This document shows, in pieces, positions 7,538 through 15,052 of a stretch of DNA of 64,000 nucleotides. Below the pieces are notes generated by a model that searched no databases, was not told where the DNA came from, and saw only the letters and a program-made list of their open reading frames with translations. Position 1 is the stretch's first letter. Each line of letters begins with the position of its first letter. Origin of the DNA: Gemmata sp. (GTDB lineage: Bacteria > Planctomycetota > Planctomycetia > Gemmatales > Gemmataceae); NCBI GenBank assembly GCA_022843445.1, contig JALHNS010000001.1, forward strand, positions 1 through 64,000, in the 5' to 3' direction. The position numbers were made by a program, and so were the translations under genes.

Positions 7538-9974
7538 ACTGCTGCTCTCGAAGCTCAAGGGCGCGCGGAAGGCCGGCAACCGCTGGTCCGCACGGTGCCC
7601 GGCGCACGAAGACGCTCGCGCGAGTCTGAGCGTGGACGAAGGCGACGACGGGCGCGTGCTGGTGAAGTGCTTCGCGGGTTGTACCGCGGAAGCCGTGTGT
7701 ACCGCGGTCGGGCTAAAGCTCCGCGACCTGATGCCCGAACCCACCGGCGCGCCCGCGACCCGAAAGCCCAAGCCGCCCGCGAAGACCTACCCGACCGCGA
7801 ACGACGCGGTGCGCGCCCTCGAACAGAAGCACGGGCCGCGGTCGAACTGGTGGACGTACCAGAACGCCGCGGGCGAACCGATCGGAGTAGTGGTGCGCTG
7901 GGACCGCGATTGCAAGAAAGACGTTCGCCCTATCGCGCGTGTGGGTGATCGGTGGCAGGTGGGCGCGATGCCCGAACCGCGCCCGTTGTATCGGCTCCCG
8001 GAACTCGCAACGGCAAATCTGGTGCTCGTAACCGAAGGCGAGAAGTGCGCCGAGGCGGTTCGCGCGATTGGGTTCACCGCGACCACTTCGGCCGGCGGTT
8101 CGCAAGCCGCGGGGCGAACGGACTGGCAACCGCTCGCGGGGAAACACATTTGGCTTTTGCCGGACAACGACGCGCCCGGCCGCAAGTACGCGGATGATGT
8201 CGTCGCGGCACTCGGACGGCTAACGCCCGCGCCGGTGGTGCGGGTGGTCGAATTGCCGAACTTGCCGGACAAGGGCGACGTGGTGGACTGGATCGACGCG
8301 CACCCGCACAAGGACAACCGCGACAAGCTGCGCGCGGACCTCGACGCGCTCGGGCGCGCCGCACCGCCGAACGAACCGGACCCGCCCGACGATTCGGACC
8401 AGTTCCGCCCGTTCCCCGTGTCGGCGCTGCCAGAACCGGTGCGCGGGTTCGTGACGAGAGGCGCGCGGGCGATTGGGTGCGACCAGTCGTTCGTCGCGCT
8501 GCCCGTGCTGGTCGCGCTCGCCGCGGCCGTGGGCAACACGCGGCGGCTCGAACTGCGGCACTCGTGGCACGTCGCGCCGATTCTCTGGGCCGCGGTGGTG
8601 GGTGAAAGCGGCACCGCGAAGACCCCCGCGTTTGAACTCGCGCTCCGGGCCGTGCGCGCGCAACAGGACGCGGCGTTCCGGCGCAACGCCCGCGAGCAGG
8701 ACGCGCACGCGTGCCAACTCGCCGTCTGGGAACGGGACCATGCGGCGTGGAAGCGCTCGAAGGGGGGTGGCCCGCCGCCCGACAAGCCACAACCGCCCCG
8801 CTCGGAGCGGTACGTCGTGAACGACACGACCGTTGAAGCGCTGGTGCCGATCCTGATCGACAACCCGCGCGGGGTACTGCTCGAGCGCGACGAACTCGCG
8901 GGCTGGTTCGGCTCGTTCGACCGGTACGCGGGTGGCGGCAAGGGCGGTTCGGATGAGTCCCACTGGTTATCGATGTTCCGCGCGATGAGCGTAACTGTGG
9001 ACCGCAAGACCGGCCCCGCGCGCACACTGCACGTTCCGGCCGCGGCCGTGTGGATCGTCGGCGGCATCCAACCCGCGATTCTGGAGCGCGCGTTCGACAC
9101 GAAGCGCCGCGAATCCGGGTTGGCGGCGCGGTTCTTGCTCGCGCGCCCGCCGCGGCGCGCGAAGGCGTGGACCGACGCCGACATCGACCCGAAGGCAGAA
9201 GCCGCCCTCGCGCGCGTGTTCGCGGCGCTGTACGAACTGCGCGCGGGCGACGACCCGAACCAACCGTACCCGCTGGTGCGACTCGCCCCTGAAGCGCGGG
9301 CGCTGTGGACCGACTTCTACGACCGACACAACGCGGAGCAAGCGGCGCTGTGCGGGGACGAAGCCGCGGCGTGGTCGAAGCTCGAAGAGTACGCGGCGCG
9401 GCTCGCGCTGGTGCTGCACTTCGTGCGCTGGGCCGCGCACGATCCGACGTTGGCATCGGATGCCATTCTCGATGCCGCGAGCATGCGCGCCGGAATCGTG
9501 CTCACGGAGTGGTTCAAGCGCGAAGCGCGGCGCGTGTACACAATGCTGTCCGAGGCCGAAGCAGATCGCGACACGCGAAATCTGGTGGAGTGGATCGGGC
9601 GCAAGAAGCGGCCCGTTTCGGTGCGCGAGGTTCAGCAAGGCTATCGGCCGTTGAAGGCTCCCGGTGCCGCGGAAGCCGCACTCGAAGCACTGGTGAAAGC
9701 GGGCCGCGGAACGTGGTGCCCCCTCGAACCGGGCGCGAAGGGTGGACGGCCAACTCGCGCGTTCGCGCTGTCTGCTGTCTACGAAACCCCCGAATCTGAG
9801 ATTGCGCGAGAGGGTATCGTAGACGTAGACACTGTAGACGCGCCCGCGGCGCACCCCACGACCGAACCCGCAAGCCAACCCGGCGCGGACCCGTTCCCGT
9901 TCGGGTTCAACAACCCCGACGACCCGGACGGCGAGCACCTGTTCGCCAACTCGCCGTCGAACCTTCCCGACTGA
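7524..9974 (+). CDS. CHC2/Toprim primase fused to DUF3987 helicase-like domain
   Basis: This 816-residue replication protein has three regions. Residues about 20-65 hold a CHC2-like zinc finger (CPAHEDARASLSV, then KCFAGC). Residues about 170-230 form a Toprim-like domain with TEGEKC and LLPDNDAPG. Residues about 310-620 match DUF3987, with a Walker A-like GESGTAKTPAFELALRAV near 362. Such fusions are typical replication proteins of phages and integrative elements, where they prime or unwind the excised DNA. The C-terminal 60 residues are acidic and low in complexity. The integrase follows 19 bases downstream, so primase and integrase are probably cotranscribed. Confidence 0.85.
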   Translation: MTPVELLLSKLKGARKAGNRWSARCPAHEDARASLSVDEGDDGRVLVKCFAGCTAEAVCTAVGLKLRDLMPEPTGAPATRKPKPPAKTYPTANDAVRALEQKHGPRSNWWTYQNAAGEPIGVVVRWDRDCKKDVRPIARVGDRWQVGAMPEPRPLYRLPELATANLVLVTEGEKCAEAVRAIGFTATTSAGGSQAAGRTDWQPLAGKHIWLLPDNDAPGRKYADDVVAALGRLTPAPVVRVVELPNLPDKGDVVDWIDAHPHKDNRDKLRADLDALGRAAPPNEPDPPDDSDQFRPFPVSALPEPVRGFVTRGARAIGCDQSFVALPVLVALAAAVGNTRRLELRHSWHVAPILWAAVVGESGTAKTPAFELALRAVRAQQDAAFRRNAREQDAHACQLAVWERDHAAWKRSKGGGPPPDKPQPPRSERYVVNDTTVEALVPILIDNPRGVLLERDELAGWFGSFDRYAGGGKGGSDESHWLSMFRAMSVTVDRKTGPARTLHVPAAAVWIVGGIQPAILERAFDTKRRESGLAARFLLARPPRRAKAWTDADIDPKAEAALARVFAALYELRAGDDPNQPYPLVRLAPEARALWTDFYDRHNAEQAALCGDEAAAWSKLEEYAARLALVLHFVRWAAHDPTLASDAILDAASMRAGIVLTEWFKREARRVYTMLSEAEADRDTRNLVEWIGRKKRPVSVREVQQGYRPLKAPGAAEAALEALVKAGRGTWCPLEPGAKGGRPTRAFALSAVYETPESEIAREGIVDVDTVDAPAAHPTTEPASQPGADPFPFGFNNPDDPDGEHLFANSPSNLPD

Positions 9975-9993
9975 ACACGAAAGGAACTTTCAC

Positions 9994-11451
9994 ATGGCAT
10001 CGGTAGTGGACGACGCTAACGGCCGGCGGCGCATCCTGTTCGTCGCACCGGACCAGAAGCGCAAAACGATTCGGCTCGGCAAGACCGACCGGCGCACCGC
10101 AGACGGTGTGGCGCGGCACGTCGAATCACTGCTCGCGGCTCAGATCGGCGGGCAACCCGTCGCGCGGGAAACCGCCGTGTGGCTCACCACCGTACCCGCA
10201 AAGCTGAAGCAGAAGCTCGCCGCGGTCGGGTTGATCGAAGGCGAGAAGACGCTCACCGCGGGCGAGTACCTCGCGCAGTGGTTCAAGGGTAAACGCGACG
10301 GCGGGTACAAACCGGCTTCGCTCATCGCGTGGGGCCAGACCGTGAAGGAACTCACCGCCCTGCTCGGCGAGCGACCCCTTCACGAACTCACGCACACCGA
10401 CGGCGAAGCGTATCGAACCGCGATGCGCGACCGGAAGTTGCGCCCCACCACCATCAACAAGCGGCTCATTCACGCGCGGCAGATGCTCGAAGACGCGGTG
10501 CGGCACGGGCACATCCCCGCGAACCCGTGGGAGCACGTCAAGCAGCGGCAGGGCGACCCGTCCGAGCGCCGCGCCTACGTTCCCGTTGCCGACGCACAGC
10601 GCGTCATCGAACACTGCCCGAACGTGTGGTGGAAGTTGCTCGTCGCGCTCGCCCGGTTCGCGGGGTTGCGCACGCCGAGCGAACCGTTCTCGCTGACGTG
10701 GGGCGACGTGGATTGGGAGCGCGGGCGGTTGAGCGTTCCGAGTCCGAAGACCGAAGGCACCGGGAAGCCGCACCGCGTCATCCCGCTGTTCCCGCTGCTG
10801 CGCCCGCACCTCGAAGCCGCGTTCGAGCACGCCGAAGAGTCCGCGGAGTTCGTTTTCCCCATCGAGTACCGGCAGCGGGCACACGGCCCGGCCGGATGGG
10901 TGAACGCGAACCTGCGCACCACGTTCGGGAAGGTGATCCGGCGCGCGGGCGTCGAACCGTGGCCGCGACTGTGGCACTCACTTCGCGCGAGTTGCGAATC
11001 GGACCTCGCACAAACCTTCCCGCTGGCGACGGTGACGAAGTGGCTCGGCAACACGCCGTCGGTGGCGCTGCGGCACTACGTCGATCCCACGGAAACCGCG
11101 TTCGAGAAGGCCGCGGATTGGGTGCCCGAAAGCGGCGCAAAATCCGGCGCACAGGCGGCGCAAAATGCGGCGCAGCAGGTACACGCGGGGAGTCGCAGGG
11201 AGTCGAGCGATGAGGGCGTAAACGCACACGGAGCGGCAGGTTATGCCGCTCCGTGCGCGTTACTGCAAGATGGTGCAAATTCGTTCAGTGGAGGCGCGGG
11301 GAATCGAACCCCGGTCCCGAAGCACTTCCGTGACGGCATCTACGTGTGTAGCCCACCTATTATTGGCGCACGCCCGAGGGCTACGCCGCGTTTGCTATAC
11401 CGGGTTCCAGTGGGCAGGACTCCGGGACAACTATCGGCCAGATTCTCTTAG
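9994..11451 (+). CDS. int: tyrosine recombinase integrase reading into ssrA
   Basis: The 485-residue protein starts at ATG 9994 behind AAAGGAAC. A SAM-like core-binding domain spans about 85-185 and the catalytic domain about 200-375. Visible catalytic residues are R226 (FAGLRTPSE), H328-x-x-R331 (LWHSLRAS) and nucleophile Y362 (ALRHYVDP); N353 (WLGNTPS) stands where most relatives have His. From about residue 433 the frame is read through the 3' end of the tmRNA gene on the opposite strand, so the last 53 residues (GAGNRTPVPKHF onward) are a by-product of the attachment site and change if the element excises. It closes the cassette with the HTH and primase genes and should recombine at the ssrA 3' end. 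Confidence 0.92.
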   Translation: MASVVDDANGRRRILFVAPDQKRKTIRLGKTDRRTADGVARHVESLLAAQIGGQPVARETAVWLTTVPAKLKQKLAAVGLIEGEKTLTAGEYLAQWFKGKRDGGYKPASLIAWGQTVKELTALLGERPLHELTHTDGEAYRTAMRDRKLRPTTINKRLIHARQMLEDAVRHGHIPANPWEHVKQRQGDPSERRAYVPVADAQRVIEHCPNVWWKLLVALARFAGLRTPSEPFSLTWGDVDWERGRLSVPSPKTEGTGKPHRVIPLFPLLRPHLEAAFEHAEESAEFVFPIEYRQRAHGPAGWVNANLRTTFGKVIRRAGVEPWPRLWHSLRASCESDLAQTFPLATVTKWLGNTPSVALRHYVDPTETAFEKAADWVPESGAKSGAQAAQNAAQQVHAGSRRESSDEGVNAHGAAGYAAPCALLQDGANSFSGGAGNRTPVPKHFRDGIYVCSPPIIGARPRATPRLLYRVPVGRTPGQLSARFS

Positions 11452-11687
11452 CACGAGCGGCCGCCGAAGCGAGCCGGGTTGCCCCGGCCCTCGAGCCCGT
11501 GCGAGCCTGACTTGCGTCCGAACCGACCCCTTTCAGGCGAAGGGGCCGGAACGGCTCGGGGCACTTAGGCCGCGAGGGAGAACTGCGGTTCAGCAGTTAA
11601 GTTTTGATCGGCTTTTTACGTGGCCAGCTGATCAACCACGACACGCCACCGGCACTTCCGATACCCGGTCGATACCAGATCGCCCCC
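11289..11687 (-). ncRNA. ssrA: transfer-messenger RNA (tmRNA), tag AEPQFSLAA
   Basis: Read on the minus strand, the RNA begins GGGGGCGATCTGG at 11687 and ends in a T-arm (GGGGTTCGATTCCCC) and CGCCTCCA at 11289. The first seven bases GGGGGCG pair with CGCCTCC at the end, giving the acceptor stem with one G-U pair. The CCA is not encoded. The tag frame at 11594-11565 is GCT GAA CCG CAG TTC TCC CTC GCG GCC TAA, giving AEPQFSLAA, with the conserved LAA end. tmRNA rescues stalled ribosomes and marks the peptide for proteolysis. Length (about 399 bases) is normal for the family. Its 3' end serves as the attachment site of the element on its left. Confidence 0.95.
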
Positions 11688-11764
11688 AAAGCGAGCTTCC
11701 CACCGATTCAGATGGGCACGGCCATTATACGGTTCGCCCCGCCGCAAAAAAGAGTGGTTCGTGC

Positions 11765-13498
11765 TCAAGAGGGGTGGGCGGTTGCGCGGCCCTCGCCTGC
11801 CGGCAAGCCCGGGTCGGTTCGGGTCGCCTGCGCGAGGTCCGCGCGGGCCTCGTGCGCGCGGTCGGTCGCTCGCGCCCACCAGTCCGCCGCGTCGCGGGCG
11901 GTCCACGCGGGCACCACCGCGTCAGCGAAGGCGGCTTCGAGGCTCGCGGCGTCCGGCCAGCGCTCGGCCGGCACCTTCGCCAAGCACCGCATCACAACCG
12001 CCGCGAGCGCGGGCGGCACCTCGGCGGGCAATGGGCCGGGCGGTTCGTACAAGTGCGCCGCCAGCATCCGCGCCGCCGACCGGTCCGCGAACGGCGGTCG
12101 GCCCGTCAGCAGGAAGTACGCCAGCGCGCCGACGCTGTACAGGTCGCTCCGCGGGTCGAGCGCGGCTTCCCCGCCCGCCTGCTCCGGCGACATGTACGCC
12201 GGCGTCCCCGCGACGGTGCCCTCGCGCGTCAGTGTGCCGCCATCCGCGTCTTCCTTCGGCAACCGCACCAGCCCGAAGTCGAGCACCTTGACCACGTCGC
12301 ACACCCCGCCCCGCTCGCACACCATCACGTTGCCGGGCTTGATATCGCGGTGCGTCAGCCCACGGGCGTGAGCCTCGCCGAGGGCCGCGCACACCTGCCG
12401 CAAGAAGTGGACCGCCCGGCCCGGCGGCAGCGGGCCGTGCTGGCGAACGAGTTCCTCCAGCGTCAGCCCCGGGAGGTACTCCATGACGTAGTAAAACGTG
12501 CCGTCTTCGGCGTGGCCGTAGTCGAACACCTGAACCGTGTTCGGGTGCGTGAGCGTGGCGGTGATCTGCACCTCGCGCTCGAAGCGGCGCAGGGCGTCCG
12601 GGTCGTCGGCCTTCTCCGGGCGGATCAACTTGATTGCGCACGGTCGGCGGAGCAGCGCGTGCTCGGCCCGGTACACTTCCCCCATCCCGCCGGAGCCGAG
12701 TTGCTCCTTCAACACGTACTGCCCGAGTTTGCGGGCTTCCGACGCTTGACGGCGCAACTTCTCGATTCGGGAAGTGGAGAACAAAACGAGCGCGACGGCG
12801 CTGGTGTTCGAGAGGACCAAGCCGAACACCACCGCTGACGCCGTGGTGTGGTCGAGCGGTCGCACCCAGCCGGCGAACACGAGGAACAGCACAATGGGGC
12901 TGACCGCGATGAGGCCGGTGACGAGCGCGGCCCGCCGGAGCGTGTTCGGGATGATCGCCCCGTAGGCCGTGATGACGAAGAACCAGACCAAACTCCCGGC
13001 GTTCGCGTACCGCCCTACGAACGCCAAGGCGACGCGGGGAGGTTCGTCGGCCGCCCACTGGAGCGGCTCGTAGGCGTACGAGCCGATGCCCACGTACAGG
13101 TTCATCCCGACCAGCGGCACGAGGGTCGCGGTCTCGAACACCCGCAGCCGGAACAGATTGCGGGGCGGTCGCCGCCACAGGACCCAAGCAGCGGTCAGGT
13201 GCAACCCGACGAGACCGAACCAAGGGAGACTGCCAATCAAGATTTCGTCGAGCGTGTCGACTCGCCGTCGATCGGTCGGTGGGTCGAAGGCGATGACGGC
13301 CACAGTCAGAAAGGCGAGGATCAGGGCCAAGAAAGCGTTGAGAGCCACCAGCCGCCTGCGGAGCAGGAGATACAGGTCGTCGGTGGCACTCGCCCCCGAA
13401 CCGCCCACCAGCGCCACCCGAACCCGTTCGGACTGGTCCGGGGCGGGGTTGCTCCCCTGATACTCGGCGGTTTGTTCGGCTGCTGGTTGCGTCCGCAC
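11765..13498 (-). CDS. membrane-anchored Ser/Thr protein kinase
   Basis: The 577-residue protein has an unusual order: the membrane part comes first and the kinase last. About six hydrophobic segments lie between residues 45 and 250 (for example LVALNAFLALILAFLTVAVIAF). The kinase domain spans about 275-530 with glycine loop LGSGGMGEVYRAEH, lysine in AIKLIR, HRDIKPGN, DFGL, GTPAYMSPEQ and DPRSDLYSVG, so all catalytic residues of a Hanks-type kinase are present. The final 50 residues are Ala-rich. It stands alone, downstream of ssrA and convergent with it in no operon. Its signal and target are not evident. Confidence 0.92.
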   Translation of the reverse strand: MRTQPAAEQTAEYQGSNPAPDQSERVRVALVGGSGASATDDLYLLLRRRLVALNAFLALILAFLTVAVIAFDPPTDRRRVDTLDEILIGSLPWFGLVGLHLTAAWVLWRRPPRNLFRLRVFETATLVPLVGMNLYVGIGSYAYEPLQWAADEPPRVALAFVGRYANAGSLVWFFVITAYGAIIPNTLRRAALVTGLIAVSPIVLFLVFAGWVRPLDHTTASAVVFGLVLSNTSAVALVLFSTSRIEKLRRQASEARKLGQYVLKEQLGSGGMGEVYRAEHALLRRPCAIKLIRPEKADDPDALRRFEREVQITATLTHPNTVQVFDYGHAEDGTFYYVMEYLPGLTLEELVRQHGPLPPGRAVHFLRQVCAALGEAHARGLTHRDIKPGNVMVCERGGVCDVVKVLDFGLVRLPKEDADGGTLTREGTVAGTPAYMSPEQAGGEAALDPRSDLYSVGALAYFLLTGRPPFADRSAARMLAAHLYEPPGPLPAEVPPALAAVVMRCLAKVPAERWPDAASLEAAFADAVVPAWTARDAADWWARATDRAHEARADLAQATRTDPGLPAGEGRATAHPS

Positions 13499-13559
13499 GC
13501 CGACCTCCGAACCGGTTGCGAGGAACGAATTTACCGAGGCCGAGCGCGCACGCTCCGAG

Positions 13560-14597
13560 TTACTCCGCCAAACCGAAGTCCGCGGGCAGCCTGCGCCACG
13601 CGCTGTGGATGTGGTTCGCCTTGTTCTTCGCGGCGTCGGCCTGCTCGTTCAGGAACTCCACCACGAACTCCGGCCCCAGCACGCGATAGGTGTACGGTTC
13701 GCCCGGCTTCGGGCTGCCGCTGTACGCGAAGTACAACTTGCCGTCCGGCGTGTTCGTCGCGCGCTTCAGTTCCGCCGCGCCGAGTTCCTCCGGCATCCGA
13801 TCCGTGTACGCCTTCAGCAGTTTCTGAAGCGTCGCCTTTTGGTTCGCGCTCAGGTCCGCTGCGGTGATGCCCACCGGCGGGCCGGGATCGGCCTTCGGTT
13901 GGCCTTCCTTGATTTCGGGGAACGACTTCGGCTGCCGGGCTTGCTTGTCTTGCTGCTCCGAAAGCGATTTGATGAGGTCGCGGGCGTGGTCTTCGATCTC
14001 CGGCAGCGGCCGCAGCCCCTTCTTCGCGCCGTCCTTCACCTCGGCCGGGTTGGACGCGAACAGCATCGGCGCACCGGTCACGACCTCGCCCTTGTCGAGC
14101 GTGTAGTTCACCGAGAGGTGGTGCCCCTCGAACCGCCAGCCCCACTTCCCGGTCGCGCTCGGGTCGCCGAACACGCTCACGAAGTACCACCCGCGATTGC
14201 GGGTCATCGCGCCCTTCGGCCCTTCGAGCGCGAGCAGCAGGTCTTCGAGACCGATGATGGTGGTCGCGGTCTCGTAGCCCTTTGCCGATAAGCCACTCTT
14301 GAGGAGCGCGAGGGCGGCCTTCTGTTGGTCGGCGGTCATCTCTTCGAGCCGCGCGCCCTTGCGGGTGAACTTCTTCTCTTTGTCTTGCTGCGGGGTGAAG
14401 TACCACTTGAGCCGGTGCGGGTCGTCGAACCCAAAACTGGCCTTCTTCTTCAGATCGGCGTTGAGCGACGCGAGGAACGTATCGGCCGCGGCCTTCATCT
14501 TGCCGCCGGTGGTGTCCGGGGCCGAGCGACCGACGAGCGCGACGCACGCGACGCACACCAGCGACAGCGCGAACGCGAGGAACCGAGCGCGGAACAT
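13560..14597 (-). CDS. secreted DUF3500 protein
   Basis: The start at ATG 14597 is chosen because MFRARFLAFALSLVCVACVALVG forms a signal peptide; the open frame 26 codons longer adds a poor leader. The mature protein matches DUF3500: DDPHRLKWYFTP, RNRGWYFVSVFGDPSATGKWGWRFEGHHLS and the late YFAYSGS region. The DUF3500 family is found in many planctomycetes and other bacteria as exported proteins of unknown activity. The stop is 61 bases from the kinase start on the same strand, too far for obvious coupling. It may bear a lipid anchor (VCVAC), but no clear lipobox follows. Confidence 0.85.
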   Translation of the reverse strand: MFRARFLAFALSLVCVACVALVGRSAPDTTGGKMKAAADTFLASLNADLKKKASFGFDDPHRLKWYFTPQQDKEKKFTRKGARLEEMTADQQKAALALLKSGLSAKGYETATTIIGLEDLLLALEGPKGAMTRNRGWYFVSVFGDPSATGKWGWRFEGHHLSVNYTLDKGEVVTGAPMLFASNPAEVKDGAKKGLRPLPEIEDHARDLIKSLSEQQDKQARQPKSFPEIKEGQPKADPGPPVGITAADLSANQKATLQKLLKAYTDRMPEELGAAELKRATNTPDGKLYFAYSGSPKPGEPYTYRVLGPEFVVEFLNEQADAAKNKANHIHSAWRRLPADFGLAE

Positions 14598-15052
14598 GGG
14601 AGGTGGCTCCGTGTGGGGCGGGATGCCAAGAGCATACGCCGCCCGCCCGCGAAGGGGAAGAACGAAGGTGGCCAAGTGGTCAAGTTAGCCAAAGTTGGCC
14701 ACCCGAGTTGGCCAACTGGCCAACTCGGAAAAAAATACTAGAAATCCCAGTGTTCCAGTCAAAGGTGGCCTAAGTTGGCCAACCTCACTCGCGCTATACC
14801 CCCCTCGGAGTTCGCGGGGCGAATTTCGGAGCGCCCCAGCGCTCGTTGCGAGTTCGCGCCTGTGAACGAACGGCCCTGCGCCGAACGCGAGGTGCGCTGG
14901 CGACTGCATTGTATACGCACGTTCAATTTCAATCAAGCGGTGCGGGGGACGTATTTCCGTTGCGGCGCACCGGGCGCCGTGGCACAATGCAGCATTCCCC
15001 GCCTGACGTGCCGATTGCGCCCGCCGCTCCGCCTCCCACCGGAAACCGCCCC
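14598..15052. other. divergent intergenic region with clustered TTGGCCA motifs
   Basis: This 455-base gap separates the DUF3500 gene and the DUF1549 gene, which read apart. Apart from the palindrome listed below, it carries further TTGGCCA or near copies around 14668-14700 and 14775, then a GC-rich stretch without recognised genes. Confidence 0.6.
14703..14728. promoter_or_regulatory. perfect palindrome of two TTGGCCA sites, candidate operator
   Basis: CCGAGTTGGCCA, two spacer bases, then TGGCCAACTCGG: 12-base arms with no mismatch, followed by a run of seven A. It lies between divergent promoters and has extra single TTGGCCA copies on both sides, as expected for a dimeric regulator with several sites. 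It is not followed by T residues on either outgoing strand in the way a terminator would be. Confidence 0.45.

Larger units (their letters stand above)
85..11288. mobile_element. portion of an integrative element inserted at ssrA
   Basis: The boundary on the right is set by the tmRNA 3' end at 11289, with the integrase directly beside it. Primase, excisionase-like and integrase genes show the element's core, and the helicase/DUF4391/methyltransferase genes would be its defence cargo. No second copy of the ssrA 3' end was found leftwards inside the window, so the left end should be outside it and the extent given here is a minimum-guess. A different origin for the defence genes cannot be excluded. 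Confidence 0.5.

Noticed and set aside
14703-14735. Palindrome followed by A-run as a terminator
   Set aside because: For a plus-strand terminator the run should be T, and on the minus strand the run precedes the stem; position between divergent genes fits an operator better.
14846-15052. Upstream extension of the first DUF1549 protein
   Set aside because: It would bury the signal peptide that begins at 15053.
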